A stretch of DNA of 15,004 nucleotides, from positions 1-15,004 of the forward strand of contig CAMLHR010000005.1 of assembly GCA_946479915.1 (NCBI GenBank), read 5' to 3'. Below are positions 7,553 to 14,839 of the stretch, piece by piece (position 1 is the first letter of the stretch; every line of letters starts with the position of its first letter). The stretch is from an uncultured Lysobacter sp. Its GTDB lineage: Bacteria > Pseudomonadota > Gammaproteobacteria > Xanthomonadales > Xanthomonadaceae. A model generated the notes under the pieces. It was given only the letters and a program-made list of their open reading frames with translations. It was not told the DNA's origin and did not search any database. Position numbers and translations under genes: made by a program.

Positions 7553-9699
7553 CATTGTCCTGCCAGCTGGTTCCACAGGAACGTGAACGCGAGCGCGCTC
7601 ATGTGCGCGGCCTGCTTGTTGTTCGCCGAACCGCCGTGGCCGCCCTCGACGTTCTCGTAGTAGCGCACGTCCTCGTCGCCCTCGAGCATCTTCGCCATCA
7701 TCTTGCGCGCGTGGCCCGGATGCACGCGGTCGTCGCGCGTGGACGTCATGAACAGGGTCGGCGGGTAGTCGCGCACCGGGTTGTACAGGTGGTACGGCGA
7801 GAAGGTCTGGATGAACGCCCACTCCTCCGGCTTGTCGGGGTCGCCGTACTCGGCCATCCACGACGCGCCCGCGAGCAGCTTGTGGTAGCGCTGCATGTCG
7901 AGCAGCGGCACCTGCACCACGATGGCGCCGAACAGTTCCGGGTACTGGGTCAGCATGTTGCCCATCAGCAGGCCGCCGTTGCTGCCGCCCTGGATGCCCA
8001 GGTGCTCCGGCGAGGTGACGTCGCGCGCGACCAGGTCGCGGGCGACCGCGGCGAAGTCCTCGTAGGCCTTGTGGCGGTTGGCCTTCAGCGCGGCCTGGTG
8101 CCAGCGCGGGCCGTACTCGCCGCCGCCGCGGATGTTGGCGACGACGTACACGCCGCCGCGCTCCAGCCAGCCCTTGCCGACCGTGGCCGAGTAGCCCGGC
8201 AGCATGGAGATCTCGAACCCGCCGTAGCCGTACAGCAGCGTCGGCGCGCTGCCGTCCATCGCCAGGTCCTTCGGCGCGACCATGAAGTACGGCACGCGGG
8301 TGCCGTCCTCGCTGGTGGCGAAGTGCTGCGAGACCTCGTGGGTGTCGGCGTCGAAGAACGCCGGCATGGTCTTCAGCACTTCCGGACCCTGGCCGATGGT
8401 GGCCAGCGACAGGGTGTCGGGGGTGAGGTAGCTCTCGGCATACACCCACACCGCGTTGCTCTCGTCGCTGTCCACGGCCGAGACGCTGACCGACCCGATC
8501 TCGGGGGCGCCGACGAACGGCGAGGCGGTCCACTCGCCGTCGTCGTCCGGCGTCATCACCGTCAGGCGGTTCTTGACGTCGTCGAGCACGTTCAGCACGA
8601 CGTGGTCCTTCGTCCAGGTCACGCCGGCCAGCGAGGTAGTGTCGGTCGGCTCGAACAGCACGTCGAAGTCGCGGCCGCCGGCCATGAAGTCGTCGAAGCC
8701 GGTGACCAGGTACGAGCCCGCCTTGTAGGTCGTCCCGCCGACGGTCCAGGGCTCGCGCAGTTCCAGGCCGAGCCACTCGTGGTGCACGGACTTGTTGGCG
8801 GAGTTCTGCGCGTCCACCTTCACCAGCGTGCCGTCGTCCTGCCGCAGGTACAGCTCGTCGTTGTAGAAGGCGATCGTGCGGAACACGAAGTCGCGCTCGA
8901 AGCCCGGCGACAGGTCGCGCCCGGCGGCGATGTACATGTCCTCGGGCGTGCCCTCGTAGACGACGGTCGCCTCCGCCATCGGCTCGCCGCGGTCCCACTG
9001 CTTGACGATGCGCGGGTAGCCGGATTCGGTGAGCGAGCCGTCGCCGAAATCGGTGTAGACGTAGACGGTGTCGTGGTCGATCCAGCCCAGGCCGCCCTTC
9101 GCCTCGGGGCGGAAGAAGCCGCCTTCGACCCAGGTCTTCGAGGACAGGTCGAACTCGCGCGTGACGTCCGCGTCCGCGCCGCCGCGCGACAGCGCGACCA
9201 GGCAGCGGTCGTACTCGGGACGCAGGCAGTCGGCGCCGTGCCAGACCCAGTTCTCCCCCTCCGCGGCGTTCAGCGCGTCGAGGTCGATCACGGTCTCCCA
9301 CGTCGGGTTCGGCTTGCGGTACTCCTGCAGCGTGGTGCGGCGCCAGATGCCGCGCTCGTGCTGAGCGTCCTTCCAGAAGTTGTAGTAGTGGTCGCCGATC
9401 TTCTGGACATAGGGGATCTTCGCCTCCGAATCGAGGATGGCGAGGATGTCGGACTCGAGCTGCTTGAACTCCCCCGTGGAGGCGAGCTCCGCCTCGGTCA
9501 CCGCATTGCGCGCGCGCACCCACTCGAGCGCCTTCTCGCCCTCGACCTCCTCCAGCCAGCGCCAGGGATCGGTGGCGCCCACGGCCGTGGCCGGATCGGT
9601 GTCGGCGTCGGCCGGTTCCTGGGCCAGCGCGGCCCCGGCGGCGAGACCCGCGCCGAGCGCGGTGGCGGCAAGCAGGCGGACAGTGCGGGAACGAGGCAT
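7552..9699 (-). CDS. Exported S9A prolyl oligopeptidase family serine peptidase
   Basis: This 715-residue peptidase has a classical signal peptide (basic MPRSR, hydrophobic core, cleavage at ALA-QEP near residue 26), so it acts in the periplasm or outside. The mature protein starts with DPWRWLEEVEGEKALEWV, the typical S9A N-terminus. It continues with a propeller domain (about 90-440) and the hydrolase domain. The triad is S573 (GIQGGSNGG), D656 (STRDDRVHP) and H688 (VEGGHGG); GYGGF and the NIRGGGEYGP oxyanion segment are intact. The family cleaves short peptides, usually after proline; the actual substrate here is unknown. GGAG lies eight bases before the ATG. It is the upstream member of a tandem pair of S9 genes that differ in subfamily, so they are not a recent duplication. 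Confidence 0.93.
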   Translation of the reverse strand: MPRSRTVRLLAATALGAGLAAGAALAQEPADADTDPATAVGATDPWRWLEEVEGEKALEWVRARNAVTEAELASTGEFKQLESDILAILDSEAKIPYVQKIGDHYYNFWKDAQHERGIWRRTTLQEYRKPNPTWETVIDLDALNAAEGENWVWHGADCLRPEYDRCLVALSRGGADADVTREFDLSSKTWVEGGFFRPEAKGGLGWIDHDTVYVYTDFGDGSLTESGYPRIVKQWDRGEPMAEATVVYEGTPEDMYIAAGRDLSPGFERDFVFRTIAFYNDELYLRQDDGTLVKVDAQNSANKSVHHEWLGLELREPWTVGGTTYKAGSYLVTGFDDFMAGGRDFDVLFEPTDTTSLAGVTWTKDHVVLNVLDDVKNRLTVMTPDDDGEWTASPFVGAPEIGSVSVSAVDSDESNAVWVYAESYLTPDTLSLATIGQGPEVLKTMPAFFDADTHEVSQHFATSEDGTRVPYFMVAPKDLAMDGSAPTLLYGYGGFEISMLPGYSATVGKGWLERGGVYVVANIRGGGEYGPRWHQAALKANRHKAYEDFAAVARDLVARDVTSPEHLGIQGGSNGGLLMGNMLTQYPELFGAIVVQVPLLDMQRYHKLLAGASWMAEYGDPDKPEEWAFIQTFSPYHLYNPVRDYPPTLFMTSTRDDRVHPGHARKMMAKMLEGDEDVRYYENVEGGHGGSANNKQAAHMSALAFTFLWNQLAGQ

Positions 9700-9775
9700 C
9701 GCGGGGCTCCGGCGAACGGGAAAGCCCCGAACGCTAGCACAGCGACGACGCCCGAAAACCGTGCCGGAAGCCTCG

Positions 9776-9991
9776 TCAGGCGGCGACCGGCAACCGGAAC
9801 CGGTGGGCCGCCCACCAGGCCGCGAGCGGCATGCCGAGCAGCCACAGGGGCAGCCAGCCGATGGCCGCGTGCGAGTCCCGCGCGCCGGGCCAGAGCAGGA
9901 CCAGGACCGCGCCGACGGCGACGGCCGCGCGCAGCACCTCCTCCAGGCCGGGGTTCACGGCAACGACGGTCGAACGAGGGCTCCTGCGCAT
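9776..9991 (-). CDS. Small predicted membrane protein, unknown function
   Basis: This 71-residue hypothetical protein has a short basic N-terminus (MRRSPRS) and two hydrophobic segments: about 20-36 (LRAAVAVGAVLVLLWPG) and about 43-63 (AIGWLPLWLLGMPLAAWWAAH). They are joined by a short polar turn (ARDSH), suggesting a two-helix inner-membrane hairpin. I recognise no family. Reality is supported by a good GGAGG ribosome site about nine bases before the ATG, by the fit into an otherwise empty gap, and by shared strand with its neighbours. It starts 77 bases past the patatin stop and ends 76 bases before the S9A peptidase. No function can be assigned. Confidence 0.65.
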   Translation of the reverse strand: MRRSPRSTVVAVNPGLEEVLRAAVAVGAVLVLLWPGARDSHAAIGWLPLWLLGMPLAAWWAAHRFRLPVAA

Positions 9992-10008
9992 GGCGGCGGC
10001 CTCCGGTG

Positions 10009-10036
10009 ACGGGCCACCACCTTCCCCGCGGCCCGT
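10009..10036. repeat. Inverted repeat between the patatin gene and the small membrane protein
   Basis: ACGGGCC (10009-10015) and GGCCCGT (10030-10036) form a perfect 7-base stem with a 14-base loop. It lies just after the patatin gene and immediately before the ribosome site of the 71-residue protein. No T-run follows on the minus strand, so a factor-independent terminator is doubtful. It may be an mRNA structure or chance in GC-rich DNA. Confidence 0.35.
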
Positions 10037-10068
10037 CTCACCCGTTCAGACGCAGAGCCGCACGCCTT

Positions 10069-10968
10069 TCAATAGCCGGCCGCGTCCAGGGCCTTCTCCG
10101 CCTCGGCGCGCCCGATCTCGATGAGTTCGGCGGCGCGCCAGAATTCGTAGAACAGGCAGGCGTCGCGCGGGATGCGGATCACCAGCTCGGGCGGGTCCAG
10201 GGCCAGGTGCACGCGGGCGATCTGGGCCTGCATGGTGTCCAGCGAGCGGGCCATCAGCTCGGACAGGCCGTAGTCGCCCTCGTCGTCGGAGCGCAGGCCG
10301 AGCTTGCGCTCGAACCATTCGCCGACCCGGTCGCCGATGGAGTCATGCGGTTCCCCGCCGCCTTCGGCGGGTGCGCCCGGCGGCCGCTCCGGCCAGCCGT
10401 GCATGTCCACCGCGATCAGGCGGTGCGCGTCCGACATCCGGGTGGCCGCGATCGGCAACGGCGCCAGCAGGCCGCCGTCCACCAGCTCGCGTCCGTGCAC
10501 CTCGTGCGGCGTGAACAGGCCGGGGACCGCGAACGAGGCCCGGATGGCCTCCCAGAGCGGACCGCTGCGCAGCCACACCTCGCGTTGGCGCAGCAGGTCC
10601 ACCGCCACCGCGGTGAACGGGATCGGCAGGGCCTCGATGTCGGGGTTGCCCACGACCTCGCGCATCGCATCCACCAGCCGGTTGCCGCGGAGCAATCCGG
10701 CCGCGCCGATCACCGGGTCAAGCAGCCGGAGGAACCCGCGCCGGTCGAGCTTGACCAGCTGCTCCCGGAATTCCGCCAGCCTGCCCGCCGCATACACGCC
10801 GCCGACGAGCGCGCCGCTGGACGAACCGGCGATGGCCGAGATCTCCAGCCCGCGCGCGTCCAGCGCTTCCAGCACGCCGATCTGCGCCAGCCCGCGCGCG
10901 CCGCCGGCGCCGAGCACCAGGGCGACGCGCTCGTTGCGCCGGATCTTCGGGGCGTCGGCGCCGGGCAT
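10069..10968 (-). CDS. Patatin-like phospholipase (RssA-like)
   Basis: This 299-residue patatin-fold lipid acyl hydrolase has the glycine-rich oxyanion segment LGAGGARG (19-26), a GxSxG elbow GSSSG (48-52, nucleophile S50) and the catalytic Asp in VDGG (D164), so the Ser-Asp dyad is intact. The flow GLLRGNRL, FTAVAVDLL, IRASFAVPGLF and VDGGLLAPLPI follows E. coli RssA closely. There is no signal peptide or clear membrane segment, so a cytoplasmic or membrane-peripheral enzyme is likely. The acyl substrate is unknown. The ATG lies four bases past the WYL regulator's stop, so the two are probably one transcript. Patatins also occur as effectors in anti-phage (CBASS) loci, but no nucleotide cyclase is present, and the sequence is of the housekeeping RssA kind. 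Confidence 0.9.
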   Translation of the reverse strand: MPGADAPKIRRNERVALVLGAGGARGLAQIGVLEALDARGLEISAIAGSSSGALVGGVYAAGRLAEFREQLVKLDRRGFLRLLDPVIGAAGLLRGNRLVDAMREVVGNPDIEALPIPFTAVAVDLLRQREVWLRSGPLWEAIRASFAVPGLFTPHEVHGRELVDGGLLAPLPIAATRMSDAHRLIAVDMHGWPERPPGAPAEGGGEPHDSIGDRVGEWFERKLGLRSDDEGDYGLSELMARSLDTMQAQIARVHLALDPPELVIRIPRDACLFYEFWRAAELIEIGRAEAEKALDAAGY

Positions 10969-10972
10969 CCGG

Positions 10973-11941
10973 TCAGCCGTCGTAGTGCGACAGGGCGAGC
11001 TGCAGGAGCGTGCGCGCCTGTTCGCGCAACGCCCGGGGCTCGACGATCTCGGCGTCCGAGCCGTAGTGCAGCACGTCCATCAGCAGTTCCCGCGACGCGC
11101 TGTAGGGCAGCTTCAACTCGTAGCGGCCGTCGGGCAGGAAGCGTCCCTGCTGCTGCGAGTGCCAGTGCTCATCGGCCACCCAGCGCGCGGCGCGGGCGCT
11201 GAACACGATCGTCGCCCAGCCCTTCGGCGGCCCGGCGAAGATGCCGTAGCTGCCGGCCAGGTGTTCGTTCAACTGGGCCTCGTCGATGTCGCGGGCCTCG
11301 GCGTCCAGCACGCGCGCGCCGGTGATGCGGTCCACCGAGAAGCTGCGCAGCGCCTCGCGGTCGTGGTCGAACGCGTCCAGGTACCAGTTGTCGCGGTAGT
11401 GCGTGATCCGCTGCGGCGAGACCGTGCGGCGCGTCTTCTCGTCCGTCGTGCGCGCGCGGTAGTCGAAGGCCAGCCGGCGGCGCTCGAGCACCGCGGTGGC
11501 GACCAGCCGGAACGCGGTCTCGTCCATCTTCCGGGTTCGGTGCGGGATGACGCGCACCCGCTCCACCGGCCAGCGCTTGCCGGCCGCGTGCTCCTCCAGC
11601 AGCTTGTCGATCCGCGACTGGAGCGGAGCCAGCGCGCTGGACAGCACGCCGCCGCCGGTCCGCGCGAGCAGTTGCTGCGCCGCCAGCAGCGCGTGCAGCA
11701 CCTCCGAATTGAGCCACAGGCCCGGCAGTTCGAAGCGCTGGGCCTCGTCGCTGTCGTAGCGGAAGCCGGCCTCGCCGTCGCCGATGACCGGCGCCATCAG
11801 CGCGTCGCGCAGGAACGCCAGGTCGCGGTAGACGGTCGCGCGCGAGCAGCCGAGCTCCTCCTGCAGGCGCGGCACCGTCACCGGGTAGCGCGCCGACTTC
11901 AGGATGCGGTGCAGGGCGAGGATGCGCTCGTAGCGTTCCAT
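10973..11941 (-). CDS. WYL-domain transcriptional regulator (HTH + WYL)
   Basis: This 322-residue regulator begins MERYERILALHRIL, followed by an HTH_11/DeoR-like winged helix (about 5-55, recognition stretch LGCSRATVYRDLAFLRD). A linker precedes the WYL domain (about 140-210), whose signature appears as HYRDNWYLDAFDHDR and LRSFSVDRI. The C-terminal part (about 230-320) resembles the WCX extension (LKLPYSASRELLMDVLHYGSDAEIVEP). WYL domains bind small ligands or nucleic acid and control DNA-binding; the ligand here is unknown. The frame stays open far upstream, but sequence before the ATG at 11941 is antisense to the molybdoenzyme gene. There is no strong ribosome site. It is divergent from the molybdoenzyme gene across 48 bases and sits four bases before the patatin gene, making it a likely regulator of one or both. 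Confidence 0.92.
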   Translation of the reverse strand: MERYERILALHRILKSARYPVTVPRLQEELGCSRATVYRDLAFLRDALMAPVIGDGEAGFRYDSDEAQRFELPGLWLNSEVLHALLAAQQLLARTGGGVLSSALAPLQSRIDKLLEEHAAGKRWPVERVRVIPHRTRKMDETAFRLVATAVLERRRLAFDYRARTTDEKTRRTVSPQRITHYRDNWYLDAFDHDREALRSFSVDRITGARVLDAEARDIDEAQLNEHLAGSYGIFAGPPKGWATIVFSARAARWVADEHWHSQQQGRFLPDGRYELKLPYSASRELLMDVLHYGSDAEIVEPRALREQARTLLQLALSHYDG

Positions 11942-11989
11942 GTCCCGGGAAGTGTGCCATCCCGCGGGCCGCGCGGGCACAATGGGTGG
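11942..11989. promoter_or_regulatory. Divergent promoter/operator region between WYL regulator and molybdoenzyme
   Basis: All control signals for two diverging genes must fit in or near these 48 bases. On the plus strand GTGCCA (11954-11959), an 18-base spacer and CACAAT (11978-11983) resemble a weak sigma-70 promoter whose -10 ends six bases before the molybdoenzyme ATG. On the minus strand CACACT ends nine bases before the WYL ATG. The central CCCGCGGG (11961-11968) is palindromic and could be an operator, though chance is possible at this GC content. Confidence 0.4.
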
Positions 11990-14839
11990 ATGCGCGAGCC
12001 GACGCTCAACCTCTCCCCCTCGCCGGGCGACGAGGTCCGTTCCACGACCTGCTACATGTGCGCCTGCCGTTGCGGGATCCGCGTGTGGCTGTCCGACGGC
12101 CGGATCCGGTACATCCAGGGGAACCCGGAGCACCCGGTCAACAAGGGCGTGCTCTGCGCCAAGGGCTCGGCCGGGATCATGCAGCACCACTCCCCTGCTC
12201 GGCTTACCAAGCCCCTGCTGCGGGTGGGCGAGCGCGGCAGCGGGGAATTCCGCGAGATCGAATGGGACGAGGCGCTGGCGCTGGCGACGTCCTGGCTGGC
12301 GCCGATCCGCGAGCGCAATCCCGACGAACTGGCCTTCTTCACCGGCCGCGACCAGTCGCAGGCCCTCACCGGCTGGTGGGCGCAGCAGTTCGGGACCATC
12401 AACTACGCCGCCCACGGCGGGTTCTGCTCGGTGAACATGGCGGCGGGCGGCCTGTACACCCTCGGCGGCTCCTTCTGGGAATTCGGCGAGCCGGACTGGG
12501 ACCACACCCGTTACCTGATGCTCTGGGGCGTCGCCGAGGACCACGACTCCAACCCGATCAAGCTGGGCCTGGGCAAGCTCAAGGCCCGCGGCGCGAAGGT
12601 CGTCGCGGTGAACCCCGTGCGCACCGGCTACGGGGCGATCGCCGACGAATGGATCGGGATCCGCCCGGGCACCGACGGGTTGTTCGCCTTCGCGCTCATC
12701 CACGAACTCCTGAAGGCCGACCGGATCGACCTGGACTTCCTGGTCCGGTACGCGAACGCGCACTGGCTGGTGGTGCGCGACCCGGGCGGCGGCCCGGGTG
12801 ACGGCCTGTTCGCGCGGGATGCCGAGGGCCGGCCGCTGTGCTGGGCGGGCGCCCCGGTCCCGGCCGACGCGGTCGGCATCTCGCCGGCCGTCGTCGGCGA
12901 GTACGCCCTGCCCGACGGCCGCACCGCCGTGCCGGTTTTCCATCGCGTCGCCGAACGCTACCTCGACGACCAATACGCGCCCGACGCCGTCGCCGACCGC
13001 TGCGGCATCCCGGCCGACACGATCCGCCGCATCGCGCGCGAGCTGGCCGACGCCGCGTTCGAGTCGAACCTGCGCCTGCCGATCCCCTGGACCGACGCGT
13101 GGGGCCGCGAGCACGCCGAGATGGTCGGCCGCCCCGTGTCCATGCACGCGATGCGCGGCATCAGCGCGCACAGCAACGGCTTCCACACCTGCCGCGCGCT
13201 GCACCTGTTGCAGCTGCTGCTGGGCGCCGTGGATGCGCCGGGGTCGTTCCGCTACCAGCCGCCGTATCCGAAGCCGATCCCGCCGGGCAACCGGCCGGGC
13301 AAGGCACGCCGCGCCGACGGGTCGCTCGACGCCGGCCCGCTCGGCTTCGTGCACGGCCCGGAGGACCTGCTGGTCGACGACGCCGGCCAGCCGCGCCGCA
13401 TCGACCACGCGTTCTCGTGGGCCTACCCGCTGTCCGCGCACGGCATGATGCACACGCTCATCCGCAACGCGTGGGCGGGCGACCCGTACCGGATCGACAC
13501 GCTGCTGATGTTCATGGCCAACATGGGCTGGAACTCGGCGATGAACACCGGCGAGACGATCCGCTGGCTCACCGACAGGGACGAGCACGGCGAGTACCGC
13601 ATCCCGCGGATCATCTACAGCGACGCGTACGCCAGCGAGATGGTGGCGTACGCGGACCTGGTGCTGCCGGACACGACCTACCTGGAGCGCTTCGACGCGA
13701 TCAGCCTGCTCGACCGGCCGATCTCCGACGCCGACGGCGCTGCCGACGCGATCCGCCAGCCGCTGTTCGATCCCGCCACGCAGCCCGATGCCGACGGGCG
13801 CCCGCGCGACGTGCGCGGCTTCCAGTCGGTGCTGCTCGACCTGGGCGCGCGGCTCGGCCTGCCGGGCATGGTCCATGCAGACGGCTCGCCGCTGTACCGC
13901 GACTACGCCGACTACATGGTGCGGCACGAGCGTGCGCCGGGCGTCGGCCTGCTCGCCGGCTGGCGCGGCGACGATGGCGGCACCGAGGGCAAGGGCGCCC
14001 CGAACCCGGAGCAACTGCAGCGTTACATCGAGAACGACGGCTATTGGCGCTCGGAGATCCCGGAATCGGGGCGCTACTTCAAGATGGGCAACCGCGACTA
14101 CCTCGAGTGGGCGCGCGGGATGGGCTTCATCGCGGACGCGAAGCCGATCGTGCTCCAGCTGTACGCCGAGCCGCTGCAGAAGTTCCGGCTCGCGGCACAG
14201 GGCCACGGCGCGCACCAGCCGCCCGACGACCAGCGCGAGCGCATCGCGACCCACTTCGACCCGCTGCCCGCGTGGCACGAACCGTTCGGCCACGCGCAGG
14301 TGGACGGCGAACGGTTCCCGCTGCATGCGCTGACCCAGCGGCCGATGTTCATGTACCACGCGTGGGGCTCGCAGAACGCATGGCTGCGGCAGATCGCGAC
14401 GCGCAACTTCCTGTACCTGCACCCGGACACCGGCGCGCGGCATGGCGTGGCCGACGGCGACTGGGTGGAGGTCGCCTCCCACCATTCGACGATCACGGTG
14501 CAGGCGCGTTACGCGTCGAACGTGCAGCCGGACACGGTGTGGAGCTGGAACGCGATCGGCAAGCGCCGCGGCGCGTGGCGGCTGGACAAGGACGCGCCGG
14601 AAGGCACGCAGGGGTTCCTGCTCAACCACCTGATCTCGGACCTGGTGCCGCGCGGCGACTACGCGAACGCCGACCCGGTCACCGGACAGGCGGCGTGGTT
14701 CGACCTGCGCGTGTCGATCCGGCCGGTGGCCGCGTCCACCGACGTGTCCGAGCCACAGTTCACGCCGTTGCCGATGGGCACCGCCCCCGACGAACCGCTG
14801 CGTTACGGCGCACGCCTGCGCGAGGAACAACATGGTTGA
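11990..14839 (+). CDS. Molybdopterin oxidoreductase, SoeA-like (putative sulfite dehydrogenase catalytic subunit)
   Basis: This 949-residue member of the DMSO reductase/complex iron-sulfur molybdoenzyme family has an N-terminal [4Fe-4S] site C21-x2-C24-x3-C28-x27-C56 (CYMCACRCGIR; GVLCAKGS). C146 in GGFCSVNMAAGG is the probable Mo ligand. Guanylate-cofactor binding segments include VAVNPVRTGY, NMGWNSAMNTG and SDAYASEMVAYADLVLPDTT (about 542-561). The molydopterin-binding C-terminal domain lies at about 795-915. There is no Tat signal, so the enzyme should stay in the cytoplasm, as sulfite dehydrogenase SoeA does and unlike PsrA/PhsA. The resemblance to SoeA is from memory; formate dehydrogenase or another oxidoreductase is not excluded, although Cys at the Mo argues against formate dehydrogenases with selenocysteine. 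The ATG at 11990 gives the family-like start; it lacks a Shine-Dalgarno. The upstream open frame to 10304 is antisense to the WYL and patatin genes. It overlaps the next gene by eight bases. Confidence 0.9.
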   Translation: MREPTLNLSPSPGDEVRSTTCYMCACRCGIRVWLSDGRIRYIQGNPEHPVNKGVLCAKGSAGIMQHHSPARLTKPLLRVGERGSGEFREIEWDEALALATSWLAPIRERNPDELAFFTGRDQSQALTGWWAQQFGTINYAAHGGFCSVNMAAGGLYTLGGSFWEFGEPDWDHTRYLMLWGVAEDHDSNPIKLGLGKLKARGAKVVAVNPVRTGYGAIADEWIGIRPGTDGLFAFALIHELLKADRIDLDFLVRYANAHWLVVRDPGGGPGDGLFARDAEGRPLCWAGAPVPADAVGISPAVVGEYALPDGRTAVPVFHRVAERYLDDQYAPDAVADRCGIPADTIRRIARELADAAFESNLRLPIPWTDAWGREHAEMVGRPVSMHAMRGISAHSNGFHTCRALHLLQLLLGAVDAPGSFRYQPPYPKPIPPGNRPGKARRADGSLDAGPLGFVHGPEDLLVDDAGQPRRIDHAFSWAYPLSAHGMMHTLIRNAWAGDPYRIDTLLMFMANMGWNSAMNTGETIRWLTDRDEHGEYRIPRIIYSDAYASEMVAYADLVLPDTTYLERFDAISLLDRPISDADGAADAIRQPLFDPATQPDADGRPRDVRGFQSVLLDLGARLGLPGMVHADGSPLYRDYADYMVRHERAPGVGLLAGWRGDDGGTEGKGAPNPEQLQRYIENDGYWRSEIPESGRYFKMGNRDYLEWARGMGFIADAKPIVLQLYAEPLQKFRLAAQGHGAHQPPDDQRERIATHFDPLPAWHEPFGHAQVDGERFPLHALTQRPMFMYHAWGSQNAWLRQIATRNFLYLHPDTGARHGVADGDWVEVASHHSTITVQARYASNVQPDTVWSWNAIGKRRGAWRLDKDAPEGTQGFLLNHLISDLVPRGDYANADPVTGQAAWFDLRVSIRPVAASTDVSEPQFTPLPMGTAPDEPLRYGARLREEQHG

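Noticed and set aside
3071..7660. 1529-codon open frame on the plus strand
   Set aside because: It runs antisense across xerC, DUF484, dapF, lptM, DUF454 and an S9 peptidase, all recognisable with intact motifs. Its product is Arg/His/Val-rich without domains. Long antisense frames are expected at this GC content.
7553..9523. Upstream extension of the OpB-like frame through the S9A gene (apparent 1383-residue protein)
   Set aside because: The extension is another frame of the S9A peptidase gene. The real N-terminus is the signal peptide starting at 7552 or 7555.
10069..10968. Patatin as an anti-phage CBASS effector (CapV)
   Set aside because: No cyclase or other CBASS gene is nearby, and the protein follows the RssA pattern closely. 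WYL regulators occur in defence loci but are not specific to them.
10304..11989. Upstream extension of the molybdoenzyme frame (apparent 1511-residue protein)
   Set aside because: It is antisense to the WYL and patatin genes. The iron-sulfur motif sits at the normal distance from the ATG at 11990.
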